A stretch of DNA of 64,000 bases, taken from NCBI GenBank assembly GCA_030323885.1, contig CM059193.1:77341447-77405446 (forward strand), written 5' to 3'. The DNA is from Branchipolynoe longqiensis (taxonomy: Eukaryota; Annelida; Polychaeta; Phyllodocida; Polynoidae). The notes beneath the pieces were generated by a model that did not search any database, was not told the DNA's origin, and saw only the letters and a program-made list of their open reading frames with translations. A program made the translations under genes and the position numbers. This document shows, in pieces, positions 41,174-51,140 of the stretch. Position 1 is the first letter of the stretch, and the number at the start of each line of letters is the position of its first letter.

Positions 41174-41310
41174 GGGCCCAGACCTGCTCAAAGTGCCTCT
41201 CAGTCCAGTGGACGGCACATATGTCGGTGTTAGGGCAGCGGGCAACAGGCTCCTGGAATTGTATGGTCTTAGATTGGCGGATGGAAATGCGGTGTGGCCC
41301 GGAGTTTTCC
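41174..41310 (-). pseudogene. Tyrosine recombinase gene, 5' part (split by Gypsy)
   Basis: The minus strand encodes RISIRQSKTIQFQE and AVHWTERHFEQVWA. This aligns block by block with the plus-strand paralogue at 41506-41973 (KTIQF, AVFWTKRHFDE) and joins in frame with 36508 when the Gypsy element and one GGGCC are ignored. ACAAACAG just upstream (41318-41311) may be an intron acceptor. The segment 41292-41374 is repeated at 46505-46580. Confidence 0.78.
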
Positions 41311-41505
41311 CTGTTTGTAATTAATTAATTATTTATTATTATTTATCTTATTTATTTCTTCACTTTATATTCACTGCGAGCCACTCTTTTCCCCCACGAC
41401 TGGCATACCACTGCCGCTTGGCTCATTTGCGCTTGAACTGCACTCGCACTAGCACTGTATTTTAGCTAAGGAAGAGCCAGGTTCCATACTCTGAGGCCTC
41501 CCTTA

Positions 41506-41973
41506 GACATTTAGATTTGACATTTTTCGATTGGGGGATGTTGATTCGTGTGAGGCACTATAAGACTATCCAATTTACTGAGCGTCTGCTAGAGATACCA
41601 CTTGGCAAATACTGTAACCGGGCGCTGTATGCCGTGTTTTGGACCAAAAGGCATTTTGATGAGATACCTGCTGCTCAGGATGAAATAGCCTTCAGGCTTC
41701 CGGCAGAGTCCGGCTTCAACCCGATGTCTTATCGTTCCTATCAATCAATGTTGAAACTCTTTTCAAGTAGGGCGGGTCTCGGGGAGAGCCACTTTACCTC
41801 TCACTCCCTGCGCCGGGGCGACGCTACTTACCCTACCATGTGTGGCGCTACGATTGAGGAAATAAAGGTGAGAGGGGACTGGGCCAGTGAGACGGTCTAT
41901 GCTTTCTTAAAGACTGCGCATCGTCAATGACCTGAGGGTGTCCTCCTTCCTGGCCCAGTCGAAGCTTGAGTAG
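41506..41973 (+). pseudogene. Second tyrosine recombinase gene, divergent, frameshifted
   Basis: An acceptor-like CCTCCCTTAG precedes LTFFDWGMLIRVRHYKTIQF. The frame continues with AVFWTKRHFDEI, AFRLPAESGFN, then the catalytic core FTSHSLRRGDATYPTM (H-x-x-R) and VRGDWASETVYAFLKT. A small indel at about 41915 shifts the frame; in another frame the conserved LRIVNDLRVSS continues to a stop at 41971-41973. It lies head-to-head with the recombinase on the minus strand (5' ends about 200 bp apart). No N-terminal domain was found. Confidence 0.75.
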
Positions 41974-42505
41974 TGTTTGGGCGTGGGCCTCTGGCCCGTT
42001 TGCCTATTATTTTGCCCTATTTTATATATGTATAATTAGTCAACTCAGCTCTATACCAGCTATAAATAGAGCTGATATATATAGCTGATGATATATATTA
42101 CATATATAGGATGTATAATCTATTATGTGTATATAAATAGGTGGAGTGTAGCCTTGATTATTAATATTACTGAGTATTGGTTATTATGTATTATGTCCAA
42201 TCGGTGGCCAGCCTGTGATTGCTCCGTATTCCCTACACCAGCGCCACCAGCGGTCAGTACCAGCTGCGAGTTCGAGAAGGGTCCACAGCGAGGAACGGAG
42301 GAAAAACTGGTGACCACTGTCCCATATTGAGCATACCTTTGCAGGAATAGTTTCCCATTCTTTAACTCCTGATATTGTGTGATTTAAACAGAAGTCGATG
42401 TAGATAAATTAAAAATATACTTCAACCACTTTAATCTGTGCAAAAGATACATATGTGTAACTATGTCTGAACAAGAAACTACTAAAAAAAGAATGTGATC
42501 TTTCA
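41974..42505. other. AT-rich composite repeat, no gene seen
   Basis: 42025-42075 (TAATTAGTCAACTCAG...CAGCTATAAATAG) recurs at 50470-50515. The rest is unrecognised. Confidence 0.5.
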
Positions 42506-42512
42506 ATAATTT

Positions 42513-42711
42513 AAGCCAATCAGAGCTGTTCTTTTCGGTTGCAAATGGCCACCCCTTATGGGGGGCGCCATTTGCAATAAAAAAAGAACAGCTCTGATTG
42601 GCTGACACTGAGAATTGTTCTCAGCCAATCAAAGCTGTTCTTTTTTATTGCAAATGGCTGCCCCTATGGAGGCGGCCAATTGCAATAAAAAAGAACATTT
42701 CTGATTGGCTG
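42513..42711. repeat. Two tandem hairpins with AGCCAATCAGAGCTGTTC ends
   Basis: First hairpin 42513-42602 and second 42625-42711, each about 90 bp: AGCCAATCA(G/A)AGCTGTTCTTTT, TTGCAAATGGC and a GC-rich loop, then the reverse. Each hairpin contains a CCAAT word at one end and ATTGG at the other. They are MITE-like. Confidence 0.85.
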
Positions 42712-42879
42712 ACACTGAGTTCTCGCAAGAACGAGAAGAGGAAAATCCATTTCCTGCAAGTTCAAACGTGGGTGGTTGTCCCTCTCCTTTCAGCGCTGAA
42801 TATGCTTATCGCGAGTTCGGCAATACATTCACTTGTTGCCTGATTTTCATATATATATAGGCTTAATAATATATATATA

Positions 42880-43115
42880 CTTGTCATGCACAGAACCCTG
42901 TAGACACCAATCCACAAATTGAGATAAACATTAGAATCAAACCCTCAAAAGTTTTTTTTTTTTTTATATTCCTATTCTATTGTACATTTCCCCATAATGA
43001 TTTCATCACAAGACAAGTTGAATCAGTGAGAATTAAAATTACCTTCAGGTAAAGATCTTCGTTTTTAATCAAAATGTTGGATTGGCGTTTACAGGGTTTT
43101 GCGCCTGAACTCTTG
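42880..43115. mobile_element. MITE (family GCGTTTAC), copy 2
   Basis: Homologous to 16249-16485: CACCAATCC at the left, TTGGATTGGCGTTTAC and GGGTTTTGCGCCTGAACTCTTG at the right, and the same AGTGAGAATTAAAATT middle. Flanked by AT-rich sequence. Confidence 0.82.
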
Positions 43116-43405
43116 ATAATCATATATACTTTTAGCTGAATTGACTAATTTCATATCCAGAATACAGTCAGATCAGGGAAACCGTATTTTAACAGAACAA
43201 TCAAATTAGCAGACTGTGTGTCGGAGCGTGTTTGGATAAAATCCAATATCCTGTTCACGAAACAGTCATGGGGTGGTGGGCTGCGGAGTAGGCCTCTACG
43301 CACAGCTCACTGTGTATTTGGCAGTCTGTGAACCTCTCCAGTGCTTCTGAAAATGGGAGATTAACAATCCTGACCATGCTCTAAACCCAGCTACAAGGGG
43401 GGAGG
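43116..43405. other. No gene seen
   Basis: Unremarkable sequence; no family was recognised. Confidence 0.4.
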
Positions 43406-43407
43406 GG

Positions 43408-43670
43408 GTTTACATCCTAGCAACATCGAGGGCTATATCAGGATATCAGGACTTGTGACAGTATGCACTCATGGCGACTTAATAGTGCTGTTCCACTGGG
43501 AAACCAGGCCACTGACACCATCACCTGATATATCCCACTCAGTCACATTGTTGTGGTAACTAGTCCTCATCATGTTCTACCTAGGTAGAGACAAGTATCA
43601 ATTTTGTAAGTCATTGGTTTGACTCGGCCATGATTCAAATCCTAGATCTTCTGATTCACCCACTGCATTC
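43408..43670 (-). mobile_element. SINE copy
   Basis: CATCCTAGCAACATCGAGGG, TGCACTCATGGCGACTT, GTTCCACTGGGAAACCAGG and CATTGGTTTGACTCGGCC match the minus-strand SINE at 12340-12620. The tRNA head is truncated. Confidence 0.85.
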
Positions 43671-43676
43671 AGTTTG

Positions 43677-43677
<1 letters not shown>

Positions 43678-43725
<48 letters not shown>
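43678..43725. repeat. (AT)n microsatellite
   Basis: About 24 AT units. Confidence 0.95.
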
Positions 43726-43726
<1 letters not shown>

Positions 43727-43859
43727 CCTCTGTACTACGCCTCTGGCTACTCGTAGTCCAGAGAGAAGGAAGCACATCCGGGTCCAGCAATTAGCATTAT
43801 CTACTCACAACGGGAGGATGTTTGTTGAGTAGCTCCGGCAGTTTCTTTTCATTAACTAC

Positions 43860-44243
43860 TAAACCAATGTGGTTAGTATCGTTTTTGAATGGATACGTTG
43901 GTATAGTTCATGTTAGCATTCACCTACATGAATTTTTAAAAACTTTTTATTGAAGATTAACTGAATTACAGGTTAATTGCGATGTGTCGTAACATCATTA
44001 GAACAATGCCACCATTGTTCTTTTAATGCCGCCCGTTGCCGAATGGAGAGATGTTTGGCAGGAGCCACTTACATCATTAGGATTTATTCCTGGGTTTCTT
44101 TGAGATTCCCCAACAAATTTTAGGCGTACCTCCGACTTCCATAGTATTTTCTCCAACTTGTTGGCCGCAAAAGGCCACAGGTGGGAGAAGTTTATTGGAC
44201 AGAGAGTGTGGGAGGCTACCACTACACAGGTCCCTCCCCCTCT
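43860..44243. repeat. ~300-bp dispersed repeat, copy 1
   Basis: 43945-44243 (GAAGATTAACTGAATTACAG, ACAATGCCACCATTGTTC, TGGCAGGAGCCACTTACATC) recurs at 57842-58160. The 43866-43935 segment recurs at 50577-50645. The ACAATGCCACCATTGT word is a hairpin. There is no ORF. Confidence 0.8.
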
Positions 44244-44480
44244 TGTAACAAATATTATTAATAGAAAGGGGGAGGGGTGGTAGATCAGGATGCTAGAATA
44301 TTGAATAATTCCTGTACACTAGCCCATTGTAGATTAAATGATGGCACTGTTTATTGACCCGATAATGTGTAACAGATATCGATGAAACATGCATATGTAT
44401 AATTGTCAGTTCATATAACACCACTCATCTTGTTTTCAGTGATGAAAGAACTGAGCTTCCTCGTTTTCAAAAGGGGAAGA
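44244..44480. other. No gene seen
   Basis: Unremarkable AT-rich stretch ending in a purine tract AAAAGGGGAAGAAG at about 44470. Confidence 0.4.
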
Positions 44481-44488
44481 AGTAATAA

Positions 44489-44628
44489 TGTATGTAATAA
44501 CTATAAGTAACAAGCTGGACTCAGCGGTGGGTGGTCACGTGACGAGGTGATGTGGTAAAGCATAGCTGAATAAAGGATCACTTGTTGAATAGGATTCACA
44601 GCGTTCATGTCTCATTCATAACACTACA
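44489..44628 (+). mobile_element. Possible short LTR
   Basis: About 140 bp, TGTATGTAATAAC...CATTCATAACA, preceded by a purine tract and carrying AATAAA, then GTTCATGTCTCATTCATAACA. This resembles the organisation of the 135-bp family 1 LTR. There is no partner LTR or target duplication. Confidence 0.35.
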
Positions 44629-44789
44629 GCTAGTCGGCACTGTGGCAGGTTGCACCTAGTATCCATACGGGGAACTAGAACGGTAATAGAGCTTATGTTA
44701 GAGTTTATGTGATAACTCATAAAATCACTAATGAAGCGCACCTATTTCCTATGAACATCATAAGGAGTACAAACATGAATGACATTCTT

Positions 44790-45112
44790 AAATCATCATC
44801 ATCATCATCATCATCATGCTGTCAGTCGCGATGCGACAAAGACTGCTTTCATTACTTGACTGCTGCTCTCCATTTAGCTCTCTGCTGTGAGAGTGATGTC
44901 CATGAGTCGGTCTTAATGTCTCTCAGCTTCAGGTTTCTCTTGATGGTATCCTTGAACCGGAGACGAGGGCGCCCTCTCCTTCTGTAACCAGAAGACAGTT
45001 GAGAGTAGAGGATCTGCTTTGGTAGCCTGTCTGATGACATCCTCATGAGGTGTCCAGTTCACCGGAGATTCTTTTTGATCAGAAGATCTTCCATAGAGGG
45101 CAGGCCCATCCA
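44790..45112 (-). mobile_element. RTE-type LINE, 3' fragment with (GAT)n tail, copy 2
   Basis: The minus-strand frame 45046-44852 encodes a LINE C-terminus (RRRGRPRLRFKDTIKRNLKL, SLSQQRAKWRAAVK) and ends in the (ATC)n tail at 44792-44818. Same family as 7428-7735. Confidence 0.85.
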
Positions 45113-45690
45113 TTCGAGTATTTCCTTATTTGTCACATTTTTAAATACTGGCTCTCAATTTACATCTAACATAGATTTCCTGATTTTAATCAAGCAGAAT
45201 CTATTTTATTCAGCATAAAACAATATATTTGCATTGTATGTGGCTAATATGTTGACACATTCTCTCCACAGAGTCTTGCGTGATTTATGTATAACCAAAT
45301 ACGTTCTTGGAGAGGGATTCTATTTGTAGCCTAAACAAGTTTGGGAACTGTCAGATTTTCTAAATAACATGCATTTCTGTCTATATATAATAAAGTGTGA
45401 CTGATAGCTTTTAAAAAAAAGATCAGATGTAACTGCAAAACTATTAAGCAACACCCACATATTGCTTAAAACACTAAATTCACAAATATATCCTCATGAG
45501 TTACAATAAGAGATTAAGATATTTCAGTGTAATCAAGAAATATATTAACATTTATGCCAAAGACATAATACAATACTACCCAATACCGAATAAGTCTAAT
45601 ATAGAGTAGTGCCGACATCACGGCATGGAAAGCTAGGTCATAAAGCTTTTCCTGTGTAACGCAGAACCTCTCCATCTATACCGATAGAGC
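45113..45690. other. No gene seen
   Basis: AT-rich; no ORF or repeat family supported. Confidence 0.45.
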
Positions 45691-45692
45691 CA

Positions 45693-45862
45693 TACAGTAA
45701 AACCTCTTTAGATCAACCCACCATGGCACCGACTTTAAGTGGTCCATTTATGGAGGTGGTCGGTGGGCTCAGGGAGTTAGAATATGGTTACAATGGTAGT
45801 GTTGGGGGCCCAAATAAAGCGGTCGATATGTGGAAGCGGTCTGTTAGAGAGGCTTTACTGTA
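45693..45862. mobile_element. Tc1/mariner- or pogo-type MITE, TA TSD
   Basis: Element 45695-45860 starts CAGTAAAACCTCTTTAGA and ends TCTGTTAGAGAGGCTTTACTG, flanked by TA (45693-45694, 45861-45862). CAGTAAAACCTC ends with TA duplication are typical of the Tc1/mariner (pogo) superfamily. Confidence 0.85.
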
Positions 45863-46118
45863 GTTTAATTGAAATGATCAGCTTTACCATGTTCAAACTG
45901 GCAGCACGTTATACTCATTATCTGTCGGTCAATGTGTGTACCTGTCCAATGTAAGCATTGTGAAAAACACACTTTGGCCCTCCCCCTCCTAAAAACAAAA
46001 GGGAAAATTGTAAGTTTTCGCTTAAAAATTGATTCAATGTACCTTTGGTAGTAGATGAATATTTATCAATGTATCTTTTGCATGGAACAGTACAACTGGG
46101 TTCTAGATAATCCCGGAT
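45863..46118. other. No gene seen
   Basis: Unremarkable. Confidence 0.4.
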
Positions 46119-46402
46119 CTTCAGGAGTGTTTGTCGCTAGGTATATATGTATATATATCAGGGGCGTAGCTAGACCTTTAATGATGTGTGCTCCTAATTT
46201 CGTCAGGGGGTTTAGGTGGCCGCTTACGGCGTCACACCCTTCCGAATATGAAATCATATCTAAGTAACCCCCCCTCTCTCTCTCTCTCTCTTTATTATTT
46301 TGTAATTTAATTTAATTTTGACAAAACGATGTGGACGTTTTGGCGTACGCGCGTACGGCTAGCTACGCCCCTGTATATATCGACAAACACTCCTGATGGT
46401 AT
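46119..46402. mobile_element. hAT-type MITE inside an outer inverted repeat
   Basis: Inner element 46159-46373 starts CAGGGGCGTAGCTAG and ends CTAGCTACGCCCCTG, typical hAT ends. A (CT)n lies at about 46269-46291. It lies between CTTCAGGAGTGTTTGTCG (about 46118-46136) and its inverted copy CGACAAACACTCCTGA (about 46380-46396), separated by AT repeats. The AT-rich flanks prevent an exact target duplication call. Confidence 0.8.
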
Positions 46403-46432
46403 ATAATACTATCATATAATACTATCATGAGC

Positions 46433-46435
<3 letters not shown>

Positions 46436-46468
<33 letters not shown>

Positions 46469-46498
46469 GAATATAATTGATTATATATATATATATAA
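46436..46498. repeat. (AT)n microsatellites
   Basis: Two AT runs separated by GTAGAATATAATTGATT. Confidence 0.9.
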
Positions 46499-46504
46499 AG
46501 AGGC

Positions 46505-46580
46505 GGAGTTTTCCCTGCTTGTATTTAATTAATTATTTATTATTATTTATCTCATTTATTTCTTCACTTTATATTCACTG
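46505..46580. repeat. 78-bp segment shared with the recombinase locus
   Basis: CGGAGTTTTCCCTG...TTATATTCACTG is almost identical to 41295-41374. At this site it forms the very end of the Gypsy family 2 pol frame, so two unrelated elements are joined here. Confidence 0.8.
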
Positions 46581-47877
46581 ACCTACTTAGATTAGCCGCA
46601 CTGTTTACATTCGGCAACGACGCTGACCTACTTTGCATCTGCCCGACCGGCTCGGGCCGCCCCCCCATAGGAGCCCTGATAATCTGCACTCGGTTTCTAT
46701 ATAACATATTACCTGACTTGTTCAAAATTTGATATTCTCTCCCCGAAATACCAGTCCGACCCAAAATAACCCCTTTTTTCCATTCCCAAGCATGATTTTT
46801 GTATTTTATTTTATCTCCGACTTTCATAGGTTTGTGCGGCTTTCCACACTTCTTGTCATGAAACGCTTTCTGACTTTGCTGCCATTTTGCCGTCTGGACC
46901 TTCTTTGGATTTTGCGTTTCGGGTACCAAAATTTCTTCCGCCATTGGCAATCTACCTCTCAGCCTCCTGCTCATGAGCAGCTGAGCCGGAGATGCATTCA
47001 AGACAGGCAATGGAGTGTTACGATAATTCAACAAAGCTAACTGAAAATCTGAATCAGTCTTCTCACACTTCTTTAACATGTCCTTGACTGTTTGCACAAA
47101 CCGTTCCACCTGCCCATTACTGCGAGGGTACTGTGGACTGGAATACACAGCCCTAAACCCATAGTGGTGTGCAAACTCTCTATACCCATGGCTCTTAAAC
47201 TGTGGACCGTTGTCCGAAATAACCTGACTAGGAATACTGTGCCTTGCAAAATTATCCTTCAACGCTTCAATAACAGTGACAGACGACGTATCGCCCAACA
47301 GCGTCACCTCTGGATATTTTGTGTAATAATCTACAGTTATCAGGTAATTCTTATGGTTTAACTCAAAGAAGTCTGCACCAACTTTTTCATATGGTTGACA
47401 GGTGATCGGGTGATTTATCAACGGCTTGTTATGCAAACTTTTTCGGTTGTTTTGGCAAGTGTCACACCGACTGACTTTATTTTCAATTTGCTTATTCATA
47501 TTTGGCCAAAACATACAGTCCCGCGCCAGCTGCTTGGACTTTGTCACACCCAAGTGTGTCTCATGTAACGCCTCAATCATTTCACCGCGGAGACCCGGAG
47601 GAACCATCACCCGATTGCCTTTCATTACCAGATTATTTTCTATCGTTAACTCGTGTTTGTGTGGGATGTACTGTCTCAGACACGGTGGTGTCTGTATGCG
47701 TGTAGTGTCCAACCCATCTTCAATGTGCGAGATCAGCATGGACATGGATACATCCTTTTCATATTCTCTGACAATCTTACTCAACAAACTTGACGAATGA
47801 ATGTCCACTGCGGCAACGAAGAACATGTCATCGAACAGGTTACCATGACCTACTTTGGCACTATGCGCCCTGGACAA
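46564..47877 (-). pseudogene. pol: Gypsy family 2 integrase region
   Basis: 437-codon minus frame. It starts right after an internal deletion (residues SRAHSAKVGH follow the RNase H end), then has the HETHLGVTKSKQLARD...CDTCQ zinc domain, the integrase core VDYYTKYPEV, VISDNGPQFKS and RSNGQVERFVQTVKD, and the C-terminal GDKIKYKNHAWEWKKGVI block. The domain itself is intact, but RT and RNase H are missing, and its C-terminus runs into foreign sequence at 46580, so the element cannot move on its own. Confidence 0.88.
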
Positions 47878-48551
47878 CGTGTCAGCTTCTCCGCCTGAGC
47901 ACTGGGACTGTTCATCGGCTTGGAAATGTTCGTCGGCACAGCACAGTGCACCTCATCCACACGCGCCAGCAGGTTCAATGTCACACAAGCTTGCTTGCCC
48001 AAAATAGGCTGACAGTTCTGTACCACTTGGAACTTGAGCACTCTGTCGCCGACGTCCAGCATCGCCTCCCCGTCAGGAGTGATCCGATGACCCGAGAACG
48101 TCACCAACGAACACCTGGTGTTTGTCAGCCACCCCGGAGAAACTCTGTTGAAGATTTACCTCGGCAGCACGTTCGCCTCCGACCCGGTGTCAAGCTTGAA
48201 CTTGACAGGACAACCGTTTATCCGAACAATCGCGTGCCACAGCTCGGCATCTTGCTCGGCACCGCGGTCCACGGCACCGACAAACAGATCTGTTGCCAGC
48301 ACATTGACCTCCGCCGGATCCGGGTCTTGCTCAGCATTGTGCGGGTCGGGCTCTTCAACGGTAAGCTCGTTGACTCTGCCCAGTCTGCTCCTGCAGACCT
48401 TACCGAAGTGCCCGATCTTCTTGCAGGCTATGCAAGCCTTGCCTTTCGCTGGGCAGACTCCCCGGCAGTGTTCATATCCACAGTTCTGGCAGCGGATCTT
48501 GAACTCTCCTGCACTGGCGCTGCCAGCATTCCAAGATGGTGATTTCTATTG
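47850..48551 (-). pseudogene. Gypsy family 2 zinc knuckle and protease region
   Basis: The minus strand from 48551 reads CQNCGYEHCRGVCPAKG and CIACKKIGHFGKVC (two zinc knuckles), then DLFVGAVDRG, FKLDTGSEANVLP (protease DTGS) and a stop. The frame changes to 48107-47850 (FSGHRITPDGEAMLDVGDR, LGKQACVTLNLLARV). Near 47890 the sequence jumps to the end of RNase H: about 1.5 kb of pol is deleted compared with family 1. Confidence 0.85.
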
Positions 48552-49620
48552 ATTGATTGATTGATTGATTGGTGGTTGTTTTACGCCGTGTCGGCAGCAT
48601 AGGCCATATTCACGGCGAGAAATGTTTGTTTTTTGTTCAAACCATCGCTTTTACATGTAAAAGCAGACAATCAATTATGTGCCAATAGACACTAATTAAA
48701 TTAAAAAGCTCACAATCATATATCTGTGGTCAAGGGAAACAAATTCCCATAGAAAAAGAAAAGTTTCATTAATAATTAATAGAATCCATTTAGTAAACTA
48801 TATAAGGTGGTACAGTCCAGCTGCCCTCAAAAAGGCTAAAATGTTTTCCTGTTTTACCTTAGTAAAAAGGTCATGCATACTGCCTGCAGTGTAGAACCGT
48901 TGGCGCAGGGCAAAAAAATCAACGCAACTTAGTAAAATGTGTTTGAGTGTCAGTGGGGACTGACACCAAATACATTCAGGGGGAGGTTCCCCCTTGAGCA
49001 GAAAAGCATGTGTAAGCCACGAGTGGCCAACACGGCAGCGACTAAGGACCACTTGGTCCCGCCGACCTCCCGCATGAGTCTGTGGTGGCTTTCCCACAGA
49101 TGGTTCAATTTCTTTAAGTTTATTGATGTTTTCATCCCACTCATGTTGCCATTTGGATTTTATGTGGGTGGCTATTAGTGGTTTCAGATCAGAGTGAGGG
49201 ATCAGACATGGTTCAAGATCACAGTTCAGGGCCTTCTTCGCAGCCCGATCAGCTCGTTCGTTTCCTTGTATGCCAGCATGGCCAGGCACCCAGCACAGGT
49301 GGATATCATACCCATCTGTTGTCAGTTGGTTCATTTTATAAATGACCGTTGCTAGAATAGGGTGATTCGTTTTCAGTCCAGCAACAGCCAGGAGGCAAGA
49401 GAAGGAATCACTGTATATAACATAGTTAGTGTGGTCGGATAACTCGATACACTCCAAAGCGAGAAGGAGTGCTCTTGCCTCTGCAGTGAAAATCGAGCTC
49501 TGATCGGGCAAACGTACACCAAATTTTTCCCGTCGGCAGACTGCCGCAGCAGCTACCCGGCTTTGGTCTTTCGAACCATCAGTGTATATGGAGAGGTGGT
49601 GTGATTTCTAAGATGGCGTT
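48543..49620 (-). mobile_element. RNase H-type LINE inserted in Gypsy family 2, ~9-bp TSD
   Basis: 5'-truncated LINE 48552-49611. On the minus strand it starts within an RNase H domain (HLSIYTDGSKDQ, FTAEARALLLALE, IYSDSFSCL, WVPGHAGIQGNERAD, with the D-E-D-D residues present), continues to a C-terminal CIWCQSPLTLKHILLSC region and stops at 48798. A 3' UTR and (CAAT)n tail follow. GTGATTTCT occurs on both sides. RNase H and the tetranucleotide tail suggest an I/Jockey-group LINE. The same family is at 17733-18068. Confidence 0.9.
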
Positions 49621-50219
49621 GCCAATTACCGAACCGCCGGTGCACCGGTACGCGCAGTAGCATAGTTCCTTATAAAATCGATCTCCTTACTTTCCACGTC
49701 TGACTTGGTGTCCTCCAACAGATCTGAACTGAACTCACTCATTTCACAAATACTGACACATTTTTCCAACATTAACTCAGTAGTTTGCAGCAGTTTGTTA
49801 CGCAAATTCACATTTCTCACACCAGCCACTAACCGATCATGCAACAGCGACTCCTCCACCGTACCATATTCGCAATCCTTTATCCTGTCTCTCAATGCTG
49901 TGATGTACGTAGCCATATTCTCTGTAGCCTGATTACGCATATTAACCTTATATCTTGTGATGATAAGACTGCATTTGCCTACACAATATGTCCGAAATGA
50001 CTCTGTGAGTGGCCCGATCTTGTCTTGATCAGCGAGCGCGATATCCATATTGGTGAAAACCTTTTGCGCTTCCTCGCCATATGACACCTCCAGCTGTGGC
50101 GTATATGTCATATGCTCTCATCCATGTTTTCCAGTTCGATCTCACGTTGTTGCTGAGGACAAGCTGACCAGGCAGCCGCAAACCCGGCAACGTATTAGCG
50201 GCATTCTTCCTCATCTGAC
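49612..50219 (-). pseudogene. gag: Gypsy family 2 gag
   Basis: Minus frame 50111-49626 plus a frameshifted start (50229-50029). Blocks: LVLSNNVRSNWKTWMRAYDI, ITRYKVNMRNQATENMATY, HDRLVAGVRNVNLRNKLLQ. A 4-bp loss relative to the 1.2 kb and 63.6 kb copies disrupts the N-terminus, and the primer-binding site is partly deleted. The rest of gag is continued at 48551 beyond the LINE insertion. Confidence 0.85.
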
Positions 50220-50407
50220 GAAAGTACAACGTCTGAACACTTTGACTTCTGGATACTGAATGGTTTATTCACGGCTTAGGGCTCGCTGAACCCACCGGCT
50301 AAACTTTCCATGACGTCATCTCATTAGCATAATCCTTTGTCTCAACCTCTGCATCTCGTTAACATATATTAGCCACATACCTATACGTCTATTACGCATA
50401 TATCACA
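50220..50407 (-). mobile_element. Gypsy family 2 LTR (5' LTR)
   Basis: About 188 bp, homologous to 9443-9633. The inner end lacks about seven bases next to the primer-binding site. No 3' LTR was found near 46.5 kb. Confidence 0.88.
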
Positions 50408-51140
50408 CCCACCACTACTCATGTGTGTCTCTCTCTCTATCCTTTGCCGTAGCCCAATTTTATATATATATATAATTAGTCAATTCAGTTCTATATCAGC
50501 TATAAATAGATAGGTAGCAAGTGAATATATTTCAGAGTTCGGCAATATATTCACTTGCTGCCTGATTTTCATATACATGGTTAGTATCGTTTTTGAATGG
50601 ATACGTTGGTATAGTTCATATTAGCATTCACATACATGAAGTTTGGTTTTTTTTAAAGTTTTTTGTGTGTTAAATTTGTATTTAGGCTGTATTTATACTG
50701 TCCATAACATGTAAGCCCGGGAACCCAGGCTTGTTTTCAATGCTGGCCAGCTGTAGTGTTGGTATGGTCTTACCAGACAGTAGCTGCTGATAAGTTATCT
50801 GACTGCCTGCATTTCAGTAGCAGATAGATAGTTTTGTTGGTATGGTTAGTAGTCTATGTTAGTTTTTTTAGATTTTCTTGGCATTGTATTTTTGTTCTAT
50901 TCTTATTACTATGTCAGTTGTTTTCTTAAGGTTCTATGTTAGTATTTTGGGGTTTTCTTGGGAAGAGTTTTCCACTTTTTCTACTTAATTCAAAACTAGC
51001 CTATTTTATTTACATGTTCATAGGCTTGTACGTAATAGGTGGTTGAGTTATGTTTGTTTGGATTTGATTTGATTTATATTGTTGTTGGACATGTTATCTG
51101 GCTTTTATATTTCCGGTTTTCCTGCCCTGGTATAGTTGGT
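50408..51140. other. Composite repeat fragments, no gene seen
   Basis: 50470-50515 and 50540-50645 repeat pieces from 42030-42075, 42820-42855 and 43866-43935. T-rich sequence follows without a supported gene. Confidence 0.5.

Larger units (their letters stand above)
36504..41178 (+). mobile_element. Complete Gypsy LTR retrotransposon (family 1)
   Basis: Element 36509-41173 (4,665 bp): identical 135-bp LTRs, 5-bp duplication GGGCC (36504-36508, 41174-41178), primer-binding site TGGTGTCAG next to the left LTR (fits the 3' end of tRNA-Leu), gag-pol reading frame in gag, protease, RT, RNase H, integrase order, and a purine tract GGAAAGGAGA before the right LTR. The domain order places it in Metaviridae (Ty3/Gypsy). 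One frameshift and no other break was seen. There is no envelope-like ORF. Confidence 0.96.

Noticed and set aside
47790..48552. 250-codon and 144-codon plus-strand frames at 47.8-48.5 kb
   Set aside because: They are antisense shadows of the Gypsy family 2 zinc-knuckle and protease region.
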